Part shown: positions 1-9,611 of the stretch, one piece after another | How positions within the stretch are numbered: the first letter of the stretch is position 1 | Layout of the letters: every line of letters starts with the position of its first letter | NCBI GenBank assembly: GCA_016841665.1 | Contig: JAENYT010000002.1 | Span: 124,001-188,000 of the forward strand | Length of the DNA: 64,000 bases | Source of the DNA: Methanobacteriota archaeon | Lineage (GTDB): Archaea; Halobacteriota; Methanomicrobia; Methanomicrobiales; Methanomicrobiaceae | Direction of reading: 5' to 3' | Notes under the pieces: generated by a model | What the model was told of the DNA's origin: nothing | The model's input: only the letters and a program-made list of their open reading frames with translations | The model's database searches: none | Translations under genes and position numbers: made by a program

Positions 1-87
1 AGGCTCGCCAAACTTGTCGATAGCCCCAGCCTTCCCGAGGGCGAGGCGCCGTTCCTCGTGGAAGAGAGCGGCCTCAAATCGGTCTGA
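1..87 (+). CDS. C-terminal end of an unidentified protein (partial, truncated by window)
   Basis: Frame +1 open from base 1 to TGA at 85-87 (RLAKLVDSPSLPEGEAPFLVEESGLKSV*). Confidence 0.5.
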   Translation, partial: RLAKLVDSPSLPEGEAPFLVEESGLKSV

Positions 88-101
88 CACGGGATTGGCC
101 G

Positions 102-821
102 ATGTCTCCCCGCCCCACCTTTTCACCGAGCGGTCTGGTGTGCGATGTCGACGGCACCATCACCGATGAGCGCCGCCGGATCAATCTCGAGGCGGTGTGC
201 GTTTTGCGGACGCTCATCGATGCCGGGATTCCCGTAATCCTTGCAAGCGGCAACACGGTCTGCTCCATGGATATTCTCTGCAAGATGATCGGGACCGACG
301 GGACGATTATCTCCGAAAACGGTGGGGTTTACCGGGCGACGTACCAGGGCGAGCGGCATGTCTGCGCCGACCGGACGCTCGCATGGGATGCATATCATGC
401 CCTCGAGCGACATTTCGCGCAGGAGGGAGTGCCGCTTGAGCTCTATTCCCCAGAATACCGGTTTGCCGATGTCGCATTCGCCCGCAATGTGGATCTGGAG
501 GAGGTGCGCACGTTGCTGAACGACAGCCCTGTGCGGGTGCTGGATACGCAGTTTGCGGTCCACCTGCTGGCGAAAGACGTAAACAAAGGGACCGCTTTTC
601 GCCATCTTGCAGGGAAGATGGGCCGTTCGCCTGCCGAGTTTATGGCGATCGGGGACTCGGAAAATGATGTGGAGCTGATACGCGCCGCCGGGGTCGGCGT
701 AGCCGTCGGAAACGGGTGCCCTGCCACAAAGGCTGCGGCGGACTGGGTTGCGCAAAAAATGTATGGGGATGGCTTTGTAGAAGCGATACAGACCTTTTTT
801 CCCTATTTCTTTGAAAGGTAG
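102..821 (+). CDS. Archaeal phosphoglycolate phosphatase-like HAD hydrolase
   Basis: HAD motif I VCDVDGTITD, late motif AIGDSENDVELI; 239 aa. Confidence 0.85.
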   Translation: MSPRPTFSPSGLVCDVDGTITDERRRINLEAVCVLRTLIDAGIPVILASGNTVCSMDILCKMIGTDGTIISENGGVYRATYQGERHVCADRTLAWDAYHALERHFAQEGVPLELYSPEYRFADVAFARNVDLEEVRTLLNDSPVRVLDTQFAVHLLAKDVNKGTAFRHLAGKMGRSPAEFMAIGDSENDVELIRAAGVGVAVGNGCPATKAAADWVAQKMYGDGFVEAIQTFFPYFFER

Positions 822-1054
822 CGGTCGACCACGATATAGTCCTTGATGTCCTTGACGGCCTCAAAGGGAACGAACATCCGCTCTCCTTCTATCGCATATC
901 CTGCCGTTTCAAAGCTCTGGTCAGGCTTGACGACGAGATCGATAACCTGCCCCGTGTGCAGATCAAAGGTGATGTTTTTTATCGTTCCCATGACCATGCC
1001 GTCGGTACTCATAATCTGTTTTCGAGAGAGAGCACGAGCAAAGGTTTTTTTCAT
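803..1054 (-). CDS. PRC-barrel domain protein
   Basis: MKKTFARALSRKQIMSTDGMVMGTIKNITFDLHTGQVIDLVV typical PRC-barrel; start trimmed from ORF 803..1144. Confidence 0.75.
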   Translation of the reverse strand: MKKTFARALSRKQIMSTDGMVMGTIKNITFDLHTGQVIDLVVKPDQSFETAGYAIEGERMFVPFEAVKDIKDYIVVDRYLSKK

Positions 1055-1194
1055 AAAAAAAAGGAGTTCATGATAGTATTTAAATTGTTCCAAATCCGTA
1101 AAAACCGATGTATCCCCTGAATTTCCCCCCGTTATTCCATGCATCCGGCGGGCAGTTTGGCAACCCCGCAGGCACGTTCGCCAGTGGGGCGATG

Positions 1195-2073
1195 TCAGAG
1201 CGAGGGGAACACGCGGATGATGTCGGATTGGGTGATGATACCGACCGGCTTTCCGTTTTCGATGATCACAAGCCGTCCGATTTCTCGCTCTTTGAACCTG
1301 CTGATAACCTCATAGAGTTTGATATGTGCCGGGGCGATAACCACGTCGCTGGTCATGACCTCCACGACGTGCGTCTCGGTGGAAAGCCCCTTATCGAGGG
1401 CCCGGGCGACATCGCTCAGCGTGATGATGCCCTGCAGCCGTTCATCTTCCACCACCGGTGCACCGTGGATGTGGTGTATGGAAAAAAGCCGTATCGCATC
1501 CGCAACCGCGTCATCGGGGCTGAGCGTGTACAGCGGGGTGCTCATGTAGTCCCTGATCGGTTTTTTGGGAAGGGACGTCATCTCCGAGATCGTGATGAGT
1601 AACGCCTGCTGCACCTCATCTTTCCCGTAGATCTCCCCTTTAATCACCAGTTTGTTGACCGGGGTCGGACCGACGGTGATCATCTCGCCAACCTCGAAGG
1701 ATTTGACGCTTCCGATAAGCTTTATCACTGCATGGCAGAGATCCGGGTGGCAGAGCGTGGTGAAGTCGATCTCCTGGACGCTGACTCCCTTCAACGGTCT
1801 CCCGTCCCTGCTGATAGGAACGACAGATTCATGCTCCGATATCGTCAGGTTGAGCTCATTATAGGCCTGGGCGGTGGGGTGGTACCCTCCCTTCGGGCCG
1901 GGAATGCCGTCGACGAGGCCGAGGGCTTTGAGGGCCTGCATCTGGTTGCGGACCGTCCCCGGGTTGCGCCGCAACACCTGGGCAATCTCCTCTCCCTTGA
2001 TGGCTTGGGAATGCTGGTGATAGAGGCTGATGAGGGTGATGAGGATATCTTTCTGGATGAGCGAGAGATCCAT
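1195..2073 (-). CDS. HTH + tandem CBS domain regulator
   Basis: N-terminal winged-helix (EEIAQVLRRNPGTVRNQMQALKALGLV) and C-terminal CBS pair (YMSTPLYTLSPDDAVADAIRLF.. / MTSDVVIAPAHIKLYEVISRF..). Confidence 0.85.
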   Translation of the reverse strand: MDLSLIQKDILITLISLYHQHSQAIKGEEIAQVLRRNPGTVRNQMQALKALGLVDGIPGPKGGYHPTAQAYNELNLTISEHESVVPISRDGRPLKGVSVQEIDFTTLCHPDLCHAVIKLIGSVKSFEVGEMITVGPTPVNKLVIKGEIYGKDEVQQALLITISEMTSLPKKPIRDYMSTPLYTLSPDDAVADAIRLFSIHHIHGAPVVEDERLQGIITLSDVARALDKGLSTETHVVEVMTSDVVIAPAHIKLYEVISRFKEREIGRLVIIENGKPVGIITQSDIIRVFPSL

Positions 2074-2120
2074 AATGATTAATCATAAGGATTTAAATAA
2101 ATATATTTGGTTGTACAGAC

Positions 2121-3068
2121 GTGGAATTTGAAACAATACCAACCATTCCTACTGCGGACGAGATTATGGACCGATCGCTGAGAAGAGCGGCGAAGGCCAT
2201 GCGGGAGAAGAGGAACCGGGACCGTGCAAATGAGGAGTTCGTGCGTGCCATCGCCAGTTCAGTGTACGACAAGCTCAATGATCTGGTGACTAAATTCCCT
2301 TCATTCGATTCTCTGCCCCCTTTTTATCGTGAAACGGTGCAGATCCTCTTCAATGTCGACCGCATGAAGAAATCGCTCGGCGCACTCTCCTGGGCGGCAT
2401 CGCAGTCCCGCGAGGTGGGCTACGAGTACGCCCGTGAGATGCGGCATGCCCCTGATTCTGCGAGTATGCGCAAACAGGCCACCGCCAGGATCTCCTCGAT
2501 CGTCCACCAGGTTGATGGGGATTTGCGCTTCCTCAACGAAGCCCGCAATGTGCTGCGCAAATTGCCCCATATCGGCGATGAGTTTACGGTGGTGGTAGCA
2601 GGATATCCCAACGTCGGCAAATCCTCCTTTATCAGGCTCGCGTCCTCCGCCGAACCCGAGGTGGCCGGGTATCCCTTTACCACCAAGCAGATTGTGGTGG
2701 GCCACCGGGAGATCGAAAGAAGGGAGCGTATGCAGTTCGTTGATACGCCGGGAATTCTTGACCGCCCGGAGGAGGAGCGCAATCCCATCGAGCAGCAGGC
2801 AATTGCCGCCATCGTCAATGTCGCCGATGTGGTGCTCTTCATTATCGATGCGAGCGAGGCCTGTGGGTATATCCTGGCGGATCAGCTCTGCCTCCTTGAG
2901 GAGATCCGGGAAACAATGGCCTCGGTGCCGGTGGAGGTTGCCGTGAACAAGGCAGACCTCCAGTCTCTTGGGGGGTACGCGAATATGTCCACGGTAACAG
3001 GGGAGGGTGTTGAGGAGGTCGTCGCATGCCTTCTCAGACACCGGGAACCCAGCTCCACGCCCCGGTGA
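2121..3068 (+). CDS. Nog1/Obg-family GTPase
   Basis: G1 GYPNVGKSS, G3 DTPG, G4 NKAD; AGYPFTTKQI Obg/Nog1-like switch. Confidence 0.85.
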   Translation: MEFETIPTIPTADEIMDRSLRRAAKAMREKRNRDRANEEFVRAIASSVYDKLNDLVTKFPSFDSLPPFYRETVQILFNVDRMKKSLGALSWAASQSREVGYEYAREMRHAPDSASMRKQATARISSIVHQVDGDLRFLNEARNVLRKLPHIGDEFTVVVAGYPNVGKSSFIRLASSAEPEVAGYPFTTKQIVVGHREIERRERMQFVDTPGILDRPEEERNPIEQQAIAAIVNVADVVLFIIDASEACGYILADQLCLLEEIRETMASVPVEVAVNKADLQSLGGYANMSTVTGEGVEEVVACLLRHREPSSTPR

Positions 3069-3939
3069 GGGCACAGGCGATCAAAAATCCTGTTATCGCC
3101 CCTCCGTTGAGCGCAGGGAGCCCTGCCTGCGGATTGCCCCGGTTCACGAAGTACATGAGCACGCCGAGCCCACCGAAGGTCCCGATCATCGCGCCGAGAG
3201 CCGGAGCGCTTGCAAATCCTGCAATAAGGGGGGCTTCGATGAATGCATGGGCCGAAACCGCCAGAATGGTGGGCATGATCAGGTCACCGAGCCCCATCAC
3301 GAATGCGCCCCGCTCCCCGCCTTCCAGGGAGATTCCCTCCCTGATATAGGAGTAGGACCGTGTTTTCGGGATAATGACGAGGATGGGAGTCTTGAGTTCG
3401 ATGATGCCTTCTGCGAGGGAGATCATGTGTTTGGTCTTGTACACCGAGATCGCATCGTATATGGCGAGAAGAACGAGCAGGATGATCACCGGAATAATTT
3501 CAAGAGAGATGCCGAATATCGAGGCCACTCCTGCAGCGATCAGCACGCCGATGACATCGATGACGTACCATTCCGGGTACAGATAGAGGAATACGGTTGC
3601 GAGCACCGCGCCGGCGAGTGTTGCCCCAGCCGCGATGAGCGTGAACCCGAAGAGGTAGGAGCTGATCGCCGAAAAGATGTAGATCAGGCTGAAGAATATT
3701 GAAACGGCGATGATTGCCCCGATGAGGCGTTTGACCCCCCGCCTGATCAAAAAAAGCATAATAAGGGTGAATACGAGCAAAATCCCCAGGAAAATAATTG
3801 GATTTGCCGGGGACGAGGGGTCCTCGAATGCCGCCACTCCCGCCTCCTGCATCCGCGGGGAGAGGAGGATCGCCCCCACCTGAACGAGGAGCAGCATCAA
3901 CGGCATCCCGACGAATGGTGCGCTATTTCTGAGATCCAT
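3034..3939 (-). CDS. Presenilin/signal-peptide-peptidase-like intramembrane aspartyl protease
   Basis: Multi-TM; YD motif (AIYDAISVYKTKHM) and GxGD motif (MGLGDLIMPTIL) plus PAL-like PALG (SAPALGA). Confidence 0.85.
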   Translation of the reverse strand: MDLRNSAPFVGMPLMLLLVQVGAILLSPRMQEAGVAAFEDPSSPANPIIFLGILLVFTLIMLFLIRRGVKRLIGAIIAVSIFFSLIYIFSAISSYLFGFTLIAAGATLAGAVLATVFLYLYPEWYVIDVIGVLIAAGVASIFGISLEIIPVIILLVLLAIYDAISVYKTKHMISLAEGIIELKTPILVIIPKTRSYSYIREGISLEGGERGAFVMGLGDLIMPTILAVSAHAFIEAPLIAGFASAPALGAMIGTFGGLGVLMYFVNRGNPQAGLPALNGGAITGFLIACALTGAWSWVPGV

Positions 3940-3996
3940 GATCGTTCTCCATGAATTATAGGTAGATTAATTAATGGTTCGTTATTATGTAAAAGC

Positions 3997-4311
3997 ATGG
4001 ATATTCGGGATTACCTGGTTGATATTATTCTTACCTTCGTTCTCGTGGTATCAACCCTCGTGCTGGTCATGCGGCTGTGGCAGGATTTGATCATTGCGTT
4101 TTCCGCAACGCTGATGATGCTTGCATTCGGCGGCCTGTTCATCTCCCTTGCCATAAAGATCCGGCATCTCGATGAGAGTGTCATTTCCCGCGAACATACG
4201 ATGCGGGTCAATCTGGAGGAAATTTCGAACCGGATGAGCCAGAAATACGACAAAACGGTTTTGCACATCGACGAAGTGGTCAATGAACTCTCCCGGCGGA
4301 TGTACCGCTGA
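3997..4311 (+). CDS. Small membrane protein with C-terminal coiled-coil-like tail
   Basis: ORF 104 aa, two predicted TM stretches; preceded by AT-rich promoter-like DNA. Confidence 0.6.
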   Translation: MDIRDYLVDIILTFVLVVSTLVLVMRLWQDLIIAFSATLMMLAFGGLFISLAIKIRHLDESVISREHTMRVNLEEISNRMSQKYDKTVLHIDEVVNELSRRMYR

Positions 4312-4421
4312 GGGTTCACCATCCCTGTTGCATTTTTAGTGCGTACCTCTCATATGCGACCGGTCGTAATCCTGTGCGAATGCCGGTCAAAAAACCTTTG
4401 TTCTCTGAATGATGTAATAGA

Positions 4422-5432
4422 GTGATCCGCATGGGCGTTGCGATACGTGATATCCTGGCCGATTTCAAATCGACGGTGGAGTGGGAGTCGCTGACGGGTG
4501 TGGCGGCGGTCGATGCCCACAATGCCCTCTACCAGTTCCTGAGCATCATCCGCCAGCCCGACGGCACCCCGCTTATGGACCGGGAAGGCCGGGTGACATC
4601 CCACCTCTCCGGCCTTTTCTTCCGGACAGTCAATTTCATCGAGAAGGGTATTCGCCCGGTGTATATCTTCGACGGTGCACCGCCGGAGTTTAAGACCGCC
4701 ACCATCGAGCAACGAAGGGAATCAAGGCGTGTGGCCGGGGAAAAATGGCAGGAAGCGCTTGAAGCAGGCGATATCGAGGAAGCCTACAAGCAGGCCCGTT
4801 CATCGTCCCGCGTGGACTTGGCGGTGATCGAGAGCGCAAAATCCCTGCTCGATCTTATGGGCATTCCCGCCGTGGACGCACCGAGTGAAGGGGAGGCGCA
4901 GGCCGCGTTCATGGCAGCCCGCGGCGATGTCTCCTACCCGGTGTCACAGGATTATGATTCGCTGCTCTTCGGTGCTCCGGTGCTGGTACGGAACCTGACT
5001 GTGAGCGGAAAACGGAAGTTCCGGAACAGGACACTGACCATCAGGCCCGAGAGGGTCGTGCTCAAAGAGGTTCTCGAGGGACTCGAAATCTCGCGGGAAC
5101 AGCTCGTCGAGATCGGTATCCTGATCGGCACCGACTTCAACGAGGGCATCAGGGGGGTGGGTGCGAGGACCGCCCTGAAACTGGTGCAGCAGGATGCGTT
5201 CGCCGCAACCTTAGAAGAGAAGATGGCCGGCTTTGACGCCGCCCCGGTCAAGGAGTTCTTCCTTCACCCGCCGGTGACCACCGGGTACGATCTCACCTGG
5301 ACGCCTCCCGATGAGGAGGGCATCCTCGAGCTTTTGTGTGAGGGTTATGATTTCTCCCCCGATCGGGTCTCAGGCTCTCTGGCAAAGATCGTGACAAAGA
5401 GCGGCCAGAAGACGCTCGACCAGTGGTTCTGA
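4422..5432 (+). CDS. fen: Flap endonuclease FEN-1
   Basis: MGVAIRDIL.. AVDAHNALYQFLS.. FDGAPPEFK.. PSEGEAQAAFMA.. ; C-terminal PIP box QKTLDQWF. Confidence 0.95.
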   Translation: MIRMGVAIRDILADFKSTVEWESLTGVAAVDAHNALYQFLSIIRQPDGTPLMDREGRVTSHLSGLFFRTVNFIEKGIRPVYIFDGAPPEFKTATIEQRRESRRVAGEKWQEALEAGDIEEAYKQARSSSRVDLAVIESAKSLLDLMGIPAVDAPSEGEAQAAFMAARGDVSYPVSQDYDSLLFGAPVLVRNLTVSGKRKFRNRTLTIRPERVVLKEVLEGLEISREQLVEIGILIGTDFNEGIRGVGARTALKLVQQDAFAATLEEKMAGFDAAPVKEFFLHPPVTTGYDLTWTPPDEEGILELLCEGYDFSPDRVSGSLAKIVTKSGQKTLDQWF

Positions 5433-5447
5433 CCATCTTCGGCCGGG

Positions 5448-6034
5448 GTGATGGAGGTGCATCATGCACAGACCCGCGTCACGCTCATCGGGATCGCCGG
5501 GCCGAGCTGCGCCGTGAAGTCGACAGTTACTGAACACCATAGAAACCGTGTTTCCTTCTCTCTTGTCCCGCGGGACCATTTTTTCCGGAAAACTCCCGCG
5601 GGCTTCGCGCATGGCGTTGCCAACCGGGAGATCGCGGAAGCGCTGATGCTCGACCGGCTGGCAACGTGCCTTGCGGAGCTGAAGCGGGGCAAACCCGTGC
5701 TGATCTCGCGAGGCCCCCGAATCCGGGACTTTTCGCCGCTGGTGGAGGGATTTCTTCTCTTTGTCTGGATGAGATCAGCGTTCTCCTTGATTGCAGCGTG
5801 TTTCTCGCTATCACGGGGAGGAGCAGCTGCGAAGGCGATGTATGCGTGATCGGGATCCTGGCCCCGGGTATATCGAAAAGGTCGTGATACCCTCTTATCG
5901 ACGCTATCGCCCGTGTATCCTCCGCAACAGCGATGTAGTGATCGACGGGACGCGTCCCGCTCGAGGAGGTGGTGGACGCGGCGATATACGCGATAGGCGA
6001 GTGCACCCGCTCAGGTGCACCCGCCGGTCAATGA
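5448..6034 (+). pseudogene. Decayed uridine kinase-like P-loop kinase (multiple frameshifts)
   Basis: Homology-like segments in successive frames: VTLIGIAGPSCAVKST..LVEGFLLF / LDEISVLLDCSVFLAITGR / RDRDPGPGYIEKVVIPSYRRYRPCILRNSDVVIDGT / LEEVVDAAIYAIGECTR; P-loop Gly replaced by Val. Confidence 0.75.
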
Positions 6035-7276
6035 GCGAACGCGCTCCTGCTGCAATGAATCCTGTGCCGCACGCCTTGTTCGGTGATCTGCCGACGACGC
6101 CGCCCGCAGCACCGCATCCTTTGCCCCGGCGGTGCCGATCAGCAGGAGCGCCTCTGCGGCGCGATACCGCACATCGTCTTCCTGGTCTTCCCCGAGCACC
6201 CGTTCAAGCGCGGGAATCGCCGCGGGATCGCGTATGCGCCCCAGCGATCCTGCTGCGCGGATGCGGACATATTTGGCTTCGTCACCGAGCGCCTCGAGAA
6301 GATGACCGGTCACCGCATCGCTCCCCAGCCTTCCCAATGATTTTGCACCCTCCCCACGCACATAGGGATTTTCGTCATGCAGGAGGCGGACAAATTCGGG
6401 CGCCAGTTCCTCTCCTCCGATGATCCGCAGTGCGATCACCGCCCCCAGCCGCACGTGCCAGTCCTCATCGTCGAGATTGGCACGCAGCCGCGGCGTTGCC
6501 GGTGTGCCGATGCTGGCCAGCGCCTGGGACGCCGCCTCTCGGACCCGCCTGTTTTCATCTTTCAATGCCCCAATGAGGGGCTCTATTCCCCTGATATCCC
6601 CGATAGTGCCGAGTGTCCTCGCTGCCGCATCCCTCGTGATCGAACTCTCGTCGTTCAGCGTATCAATGAGCGGTTGGACCGCCGGTTCCCCGATTGCATT
6701 CAATACCTGCATTGCCCGCTCCCGTTCCTTGCTGTCCGGCGAATGGAATGCATTGATGATCCCGCGGATGTAGTCCCGCGATTTCTTGATGATCTGCTGT
6801 TCTCGGATCCTGGTTCCGTACGCAACTGCAACATCGCCCTGAGGACGGACATCGCAGACACCCACGGCGGCAGGGGGTGTTGCAATGCGCTTGTTCCCCA
6901 GTGCCATAGACGTGGCGGCGACCACCCAGAGGTACATGGCGGCGGTAAATGCGGACGAAACAAAATCGACGGCCACGCCGCTCATCGTAAAATAGGTCAT
7001 GAAGAGGAGGTAGACGGACATGATAAGGACCGAGAAGAGTAGCGTTCGACGGGGGTACCAGATGGTCATCAGCACGATAGGAATGTAGTAGAGGTGCGGG
7101 CTGAATGACGCCAGCGAGGGAAATGCCTCTTGGTTCGACGGTTCGAACGAGTAGATGGAAATGAGGAGGGAGACCACGAAAAATGCCGCGATCACCCAGA
7201 TTTTCACGATATCGCTCTCGTCGAACCTCGGAAGATGGCATGACGGAAGGTGCATCGAGGACGGCATTGGGATCAC
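6011..7276 (-). CDS. Membrane protein with C-terminal HEAT/PBS-lyase-like repeats
   Basis: N-terminal TM segments then repeated ALKDENRRVREAASQALASIG.. units. Confidence 0.8.
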   Translation of the reverse strand: MIPMPSSMHLPSCHLPRFDESDIVKIWVIAAFFVVSLLISIYSFEPSNQEAFPSLASFSPHLYYIPIVLMTIWYPRRTLLFSVLIMSVYLLFMTYFTMSGVAVDFVSSAFTAAMYLWVVAATSMALGNKRIATPPAAVGVCDVRPQGDVAVAYGTRIREQQIIKKSRDYIRGIINAFHSPDSKERERAMQVLNAIGEPAVQPLIDTLNDESSITRDAAARTLGTIGDIRGIEPLIGALKDENRRVREAASQALASIGTPATPRLRANLDDEDWHVRLGAVIALRIIGGEELAPEFVRLLHDENPYVRGEGAKSLGRLGSDAVTGHLLEALGDEAKYVRIRAAGSLGRIRDPAAIPALERVLGEDQEDDVRYRAAEALLLIGTAGAKDAVLRAASSADHRTRRAAQDSLQQERVRSLTGGCT

Positions 7277-7426
7277 ACAACTTTCAATGCTTCACCCACT
7301 TATACCTTCCTTTCACCGCCCCGTTTTGCGCAGAATAGTCGAGAATTTCTTATATTTTTCGTTTATCCTTATTGTGACAACCCGTCATCAGAATGGATAC
7401 GATCGGCGTTTATTCCCGTGGGCTGC

Positions 7427-8050
7427 TCAGGGGCGTTCCTGCCCGGATTCGATCTCGTCGATATGCTTCCAGACGTAGATGAACCGCTGGATGGCGGTAT
7501 AATTCCCCAGTACCCCGAAAATCACCAGGAGCCACCCGAGGTACGGCATCCCCAGCACCCCGCCCGGGATGAGAACATCCAGCATGCCGCCGATAAGGAT
7601 CAGCAGCAGCCTGTCCGCCCGGCCCATGATCCCCCCGTAAAACCGTCCCACGCCCACCGCCTGCGCCTGTGTTCCCAGGTAGGAGGACATCAGGACGCCG
7701 ATGAGCGCAAAGACGCCCACCTCCCATGAGGCGGCGCCCCCGGCGAAGATGCCGGTGATAATGAAGATGTCCGCATAGCGGTCGAGCACATGGTCAAGAA
7801 AATCTCCCTTTTTACTGGCAATACCCAGTTCCCTGGCGATCGCTCCGTCAATTGCGTCAAATACCGCATTTGCCGCGACCAGCAGCACTCCGAGCAGGGT
7901 CTCGCCAAGATAGAAGGCAACCCCTGCACCAAGGGCTCCCACCAGCGAGATGACGGAACTGGCGTTGGGGGTCAGCCCCGCACGAAGGCAAACCCTGACA
8001 AGGGGCTGGAAGAGCTGTTTCGTGTGGGGGCGAAGCCGGTCGAGTGTCAT
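7427..8050 (-). CDS. CDP-alcohol phosphatidyltransferase family protein (archaeal phospholipid synthesis)
   Basis: Motif DAIDGAIARELGIASKKGDFLDHVLDRYAD; start trimmed. Confidence 0.85.
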   Translation of the reverse strand: MTLDRLRPHTKQLFQPLVRVCLRAGLTPNASSVISLVGALGAGVAFYLGETLLGVLLVAANAVFDAIDGAIARELGIASKKGDFLDHVLDRYADIFIITGIFAGGAASWEVGVFALIGVLMSSYLGTQAQAVGVGRFYGGIMGRADRLLLILIGGMLDVLIPGGVLGMPYLGWLLVIFGVLGNYTAIQRFIYVWKHIDEIESGQERP

Positions 8051-8559
8051 ACCAGATGTTCCAGAAATTCTGACCAATCAATGGTTCCATGAGAGGGTGG
8101 AATTTTTTCGTGAATAAAATCCACGATCCGGTCCGCGATCTCCGAGACCGAGCGGTACGTGCTATCCAGTTCGAGAACATGGTCTGGGGGGTGCTCCTCG
8201 ATCGTCTCGATGAGAATGACGTCCAGCGCCTCGGCTTCGAGATTCTCACGGATTTTTGCTTCGGGGTAATGGCGTTTGCCGAGCCTCCGGGCAAGCACAT
8301 CAGGCCTGCACCGGAGCACCACCACCCGGTCACAGGGCAGGAGGTGTGCAAGGTGCCCTTCCACGAACCCCTCGAAAGGGGAAAATCCCGCAACCCACTG
8401 TTCTTCATCGATGATGGTTGTCTGTCGCGCGGGATCCTCTTCAATGGTGTAGGCCCCGGTCGTTTCGGAGAGGTGGAGGGTGGGGTAGCCACGAGCCGCC
8501 AGTTCACCCGCAACCGATGATTTTCCCGTGCCGGGCGTCCCCGTAATCCCCCACATCAT
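8047..8559 (-). CDS. Adenylate kinase family protein (Fap7-like archaeal AMP kinase)
   Basis: MWGITGTPGTGKSSVAGELAARGY; 170 aa; 4-nt overlap with downstream gene. Confidence 0.8.
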   Translation of the reverse strand: MMWGITGTPGTGKSSVAGELAARGYPTLHLSETTGAYTIEEDPARQTTIIDEEQWVAGFSPFEGFVEGHLAHLLPCDRVVVLRCRPDVLARRLGKRHYPEAKIRENLEAEALDVILIETIEEHPPDHVLELDSTYRSVSEIADRIVDFIHEKIPPSHGTIDWSEFLEHLV

Positions 8560-9611
8560 AGGCTGCCTGTCTCCTGTAAAAATCGCTCATTTTCCCAATC
8601 ATCACCTATACTTACCCTTATATAATGGTCGCCGAGCTGGGGGAACCCTGCCGCCGATCGCACCACCACCCCTCGCCGGGCCAGTGCCTCCACGGCTTCG
8701 TCTCCCTTCATAGGAGCGACGTCGATGAGCACGAAGTTGGCGTCGCTCGGCAGGACGGGGAAAGGGATCTCTTCGGCGAACCGCTTGCGCCATGCCGTCA
8801 CGTGGTCCACGATGCGACGGACGTGATCGGTGTCGGCAAGAGCGCCCATCGCAGCCGCCGCAGAGACGGCATTCAATGCAAAGGGTGTTTGCGCCCGCCG
8901 AAAGACGGGCTCAAACCACGCAGGCACGCACGCAAAGCCGACCCTGAGCCCGGCGAGTGCGTAGGCCTTGGAGAATGTCCGGCCGATGATGAGGTTGTCG
9001 AACCTGCGCACAAGCGGCATATAGTCAATCCCCGAAAATTCCACGTAGGCATTGTCCAGAAAGAGCATCCCTTCGATCTCTTCGCAAATTTCCTCGATCA
9101 CCCCGGGAGGCGTGGCGTTCCCGGTGGGATTGTTCGGTGTGCAGAGAAAGGTGATCTTTGCGTCGCGGCTTTCCTCGACGATCCGGCTGCCATCGATGGT
9201 AAAGTCGGCGTTTCTCGGTACGGGGTGCAGGATTCCCCCCTGGGCGCGCGTGGCGATGCCGTAAAATGAGAAGGTGGGCGTGCTGATCGCAACCCTATCC
9301 CCGTGATCGATGAGTGCCCGGATCACCGTTTCGATGATGCCGTCCATCCCTGCACCGGTGACGAAAGCGTAGTCGCCGAATGCTCCCTCCAGTGCTTCCA
9401 CCAGCGACCCCATGCGCTCGTCCGGATAGCGGTTTGCCGATGCGAGCGCTTCGGTCGCCCTGGCGAAGGCGAGGGGCGAGGGAGGGTAGGGATTTTCATT
9501 GCTGCCCAGGCGGGCCACGCGTTCCCACCCGCAGGCGCGGGCGATGTCGAAGGCACCGGTGGCAAACCGGTATCCTTCGCCCCGAAAGCAGCCCCTAACC
9601 AAGTGTTGCAT
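8556..9611 (-). CDS. hisC: Histidinol-phosphate aminotransferase
   Basis: Class I/II aminotransferase; LGSNENPYPPSP, FLCTPNNPTGN, RTFSKAYALAGLRVG. Confidence 0.9.
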   Translation of the reverse strand: MQHLVRGCFRGEGYRFATGAFDIARACGWERVARLGSNENPYPPSPLAFARATEALASANRYPDERMGSLVEALEGAFGDYAFVTGAGMDGIIETVIRALIDHGDRVAISTPTFSFYGIATRAQGGILHPVPRNADFTIDGSRIVEESRDAKITFLCTPNNPTGNATPPGVIEEICEEIEGMLFLDNAYVEFSGIDYMPLVRRFDNLIIGRTFSKAYALAGLRVGFACVPAWFEPVFRRAQTPFALNAVSAAAAMGALADTDHVRRIVDHVTAWRKRFAEEIPFPVLPSDANFVLIDVAPMKGDEAVEALARRGVVVRSAAGFPQLGDHYIRVSIGDDWENERFLQETGSL

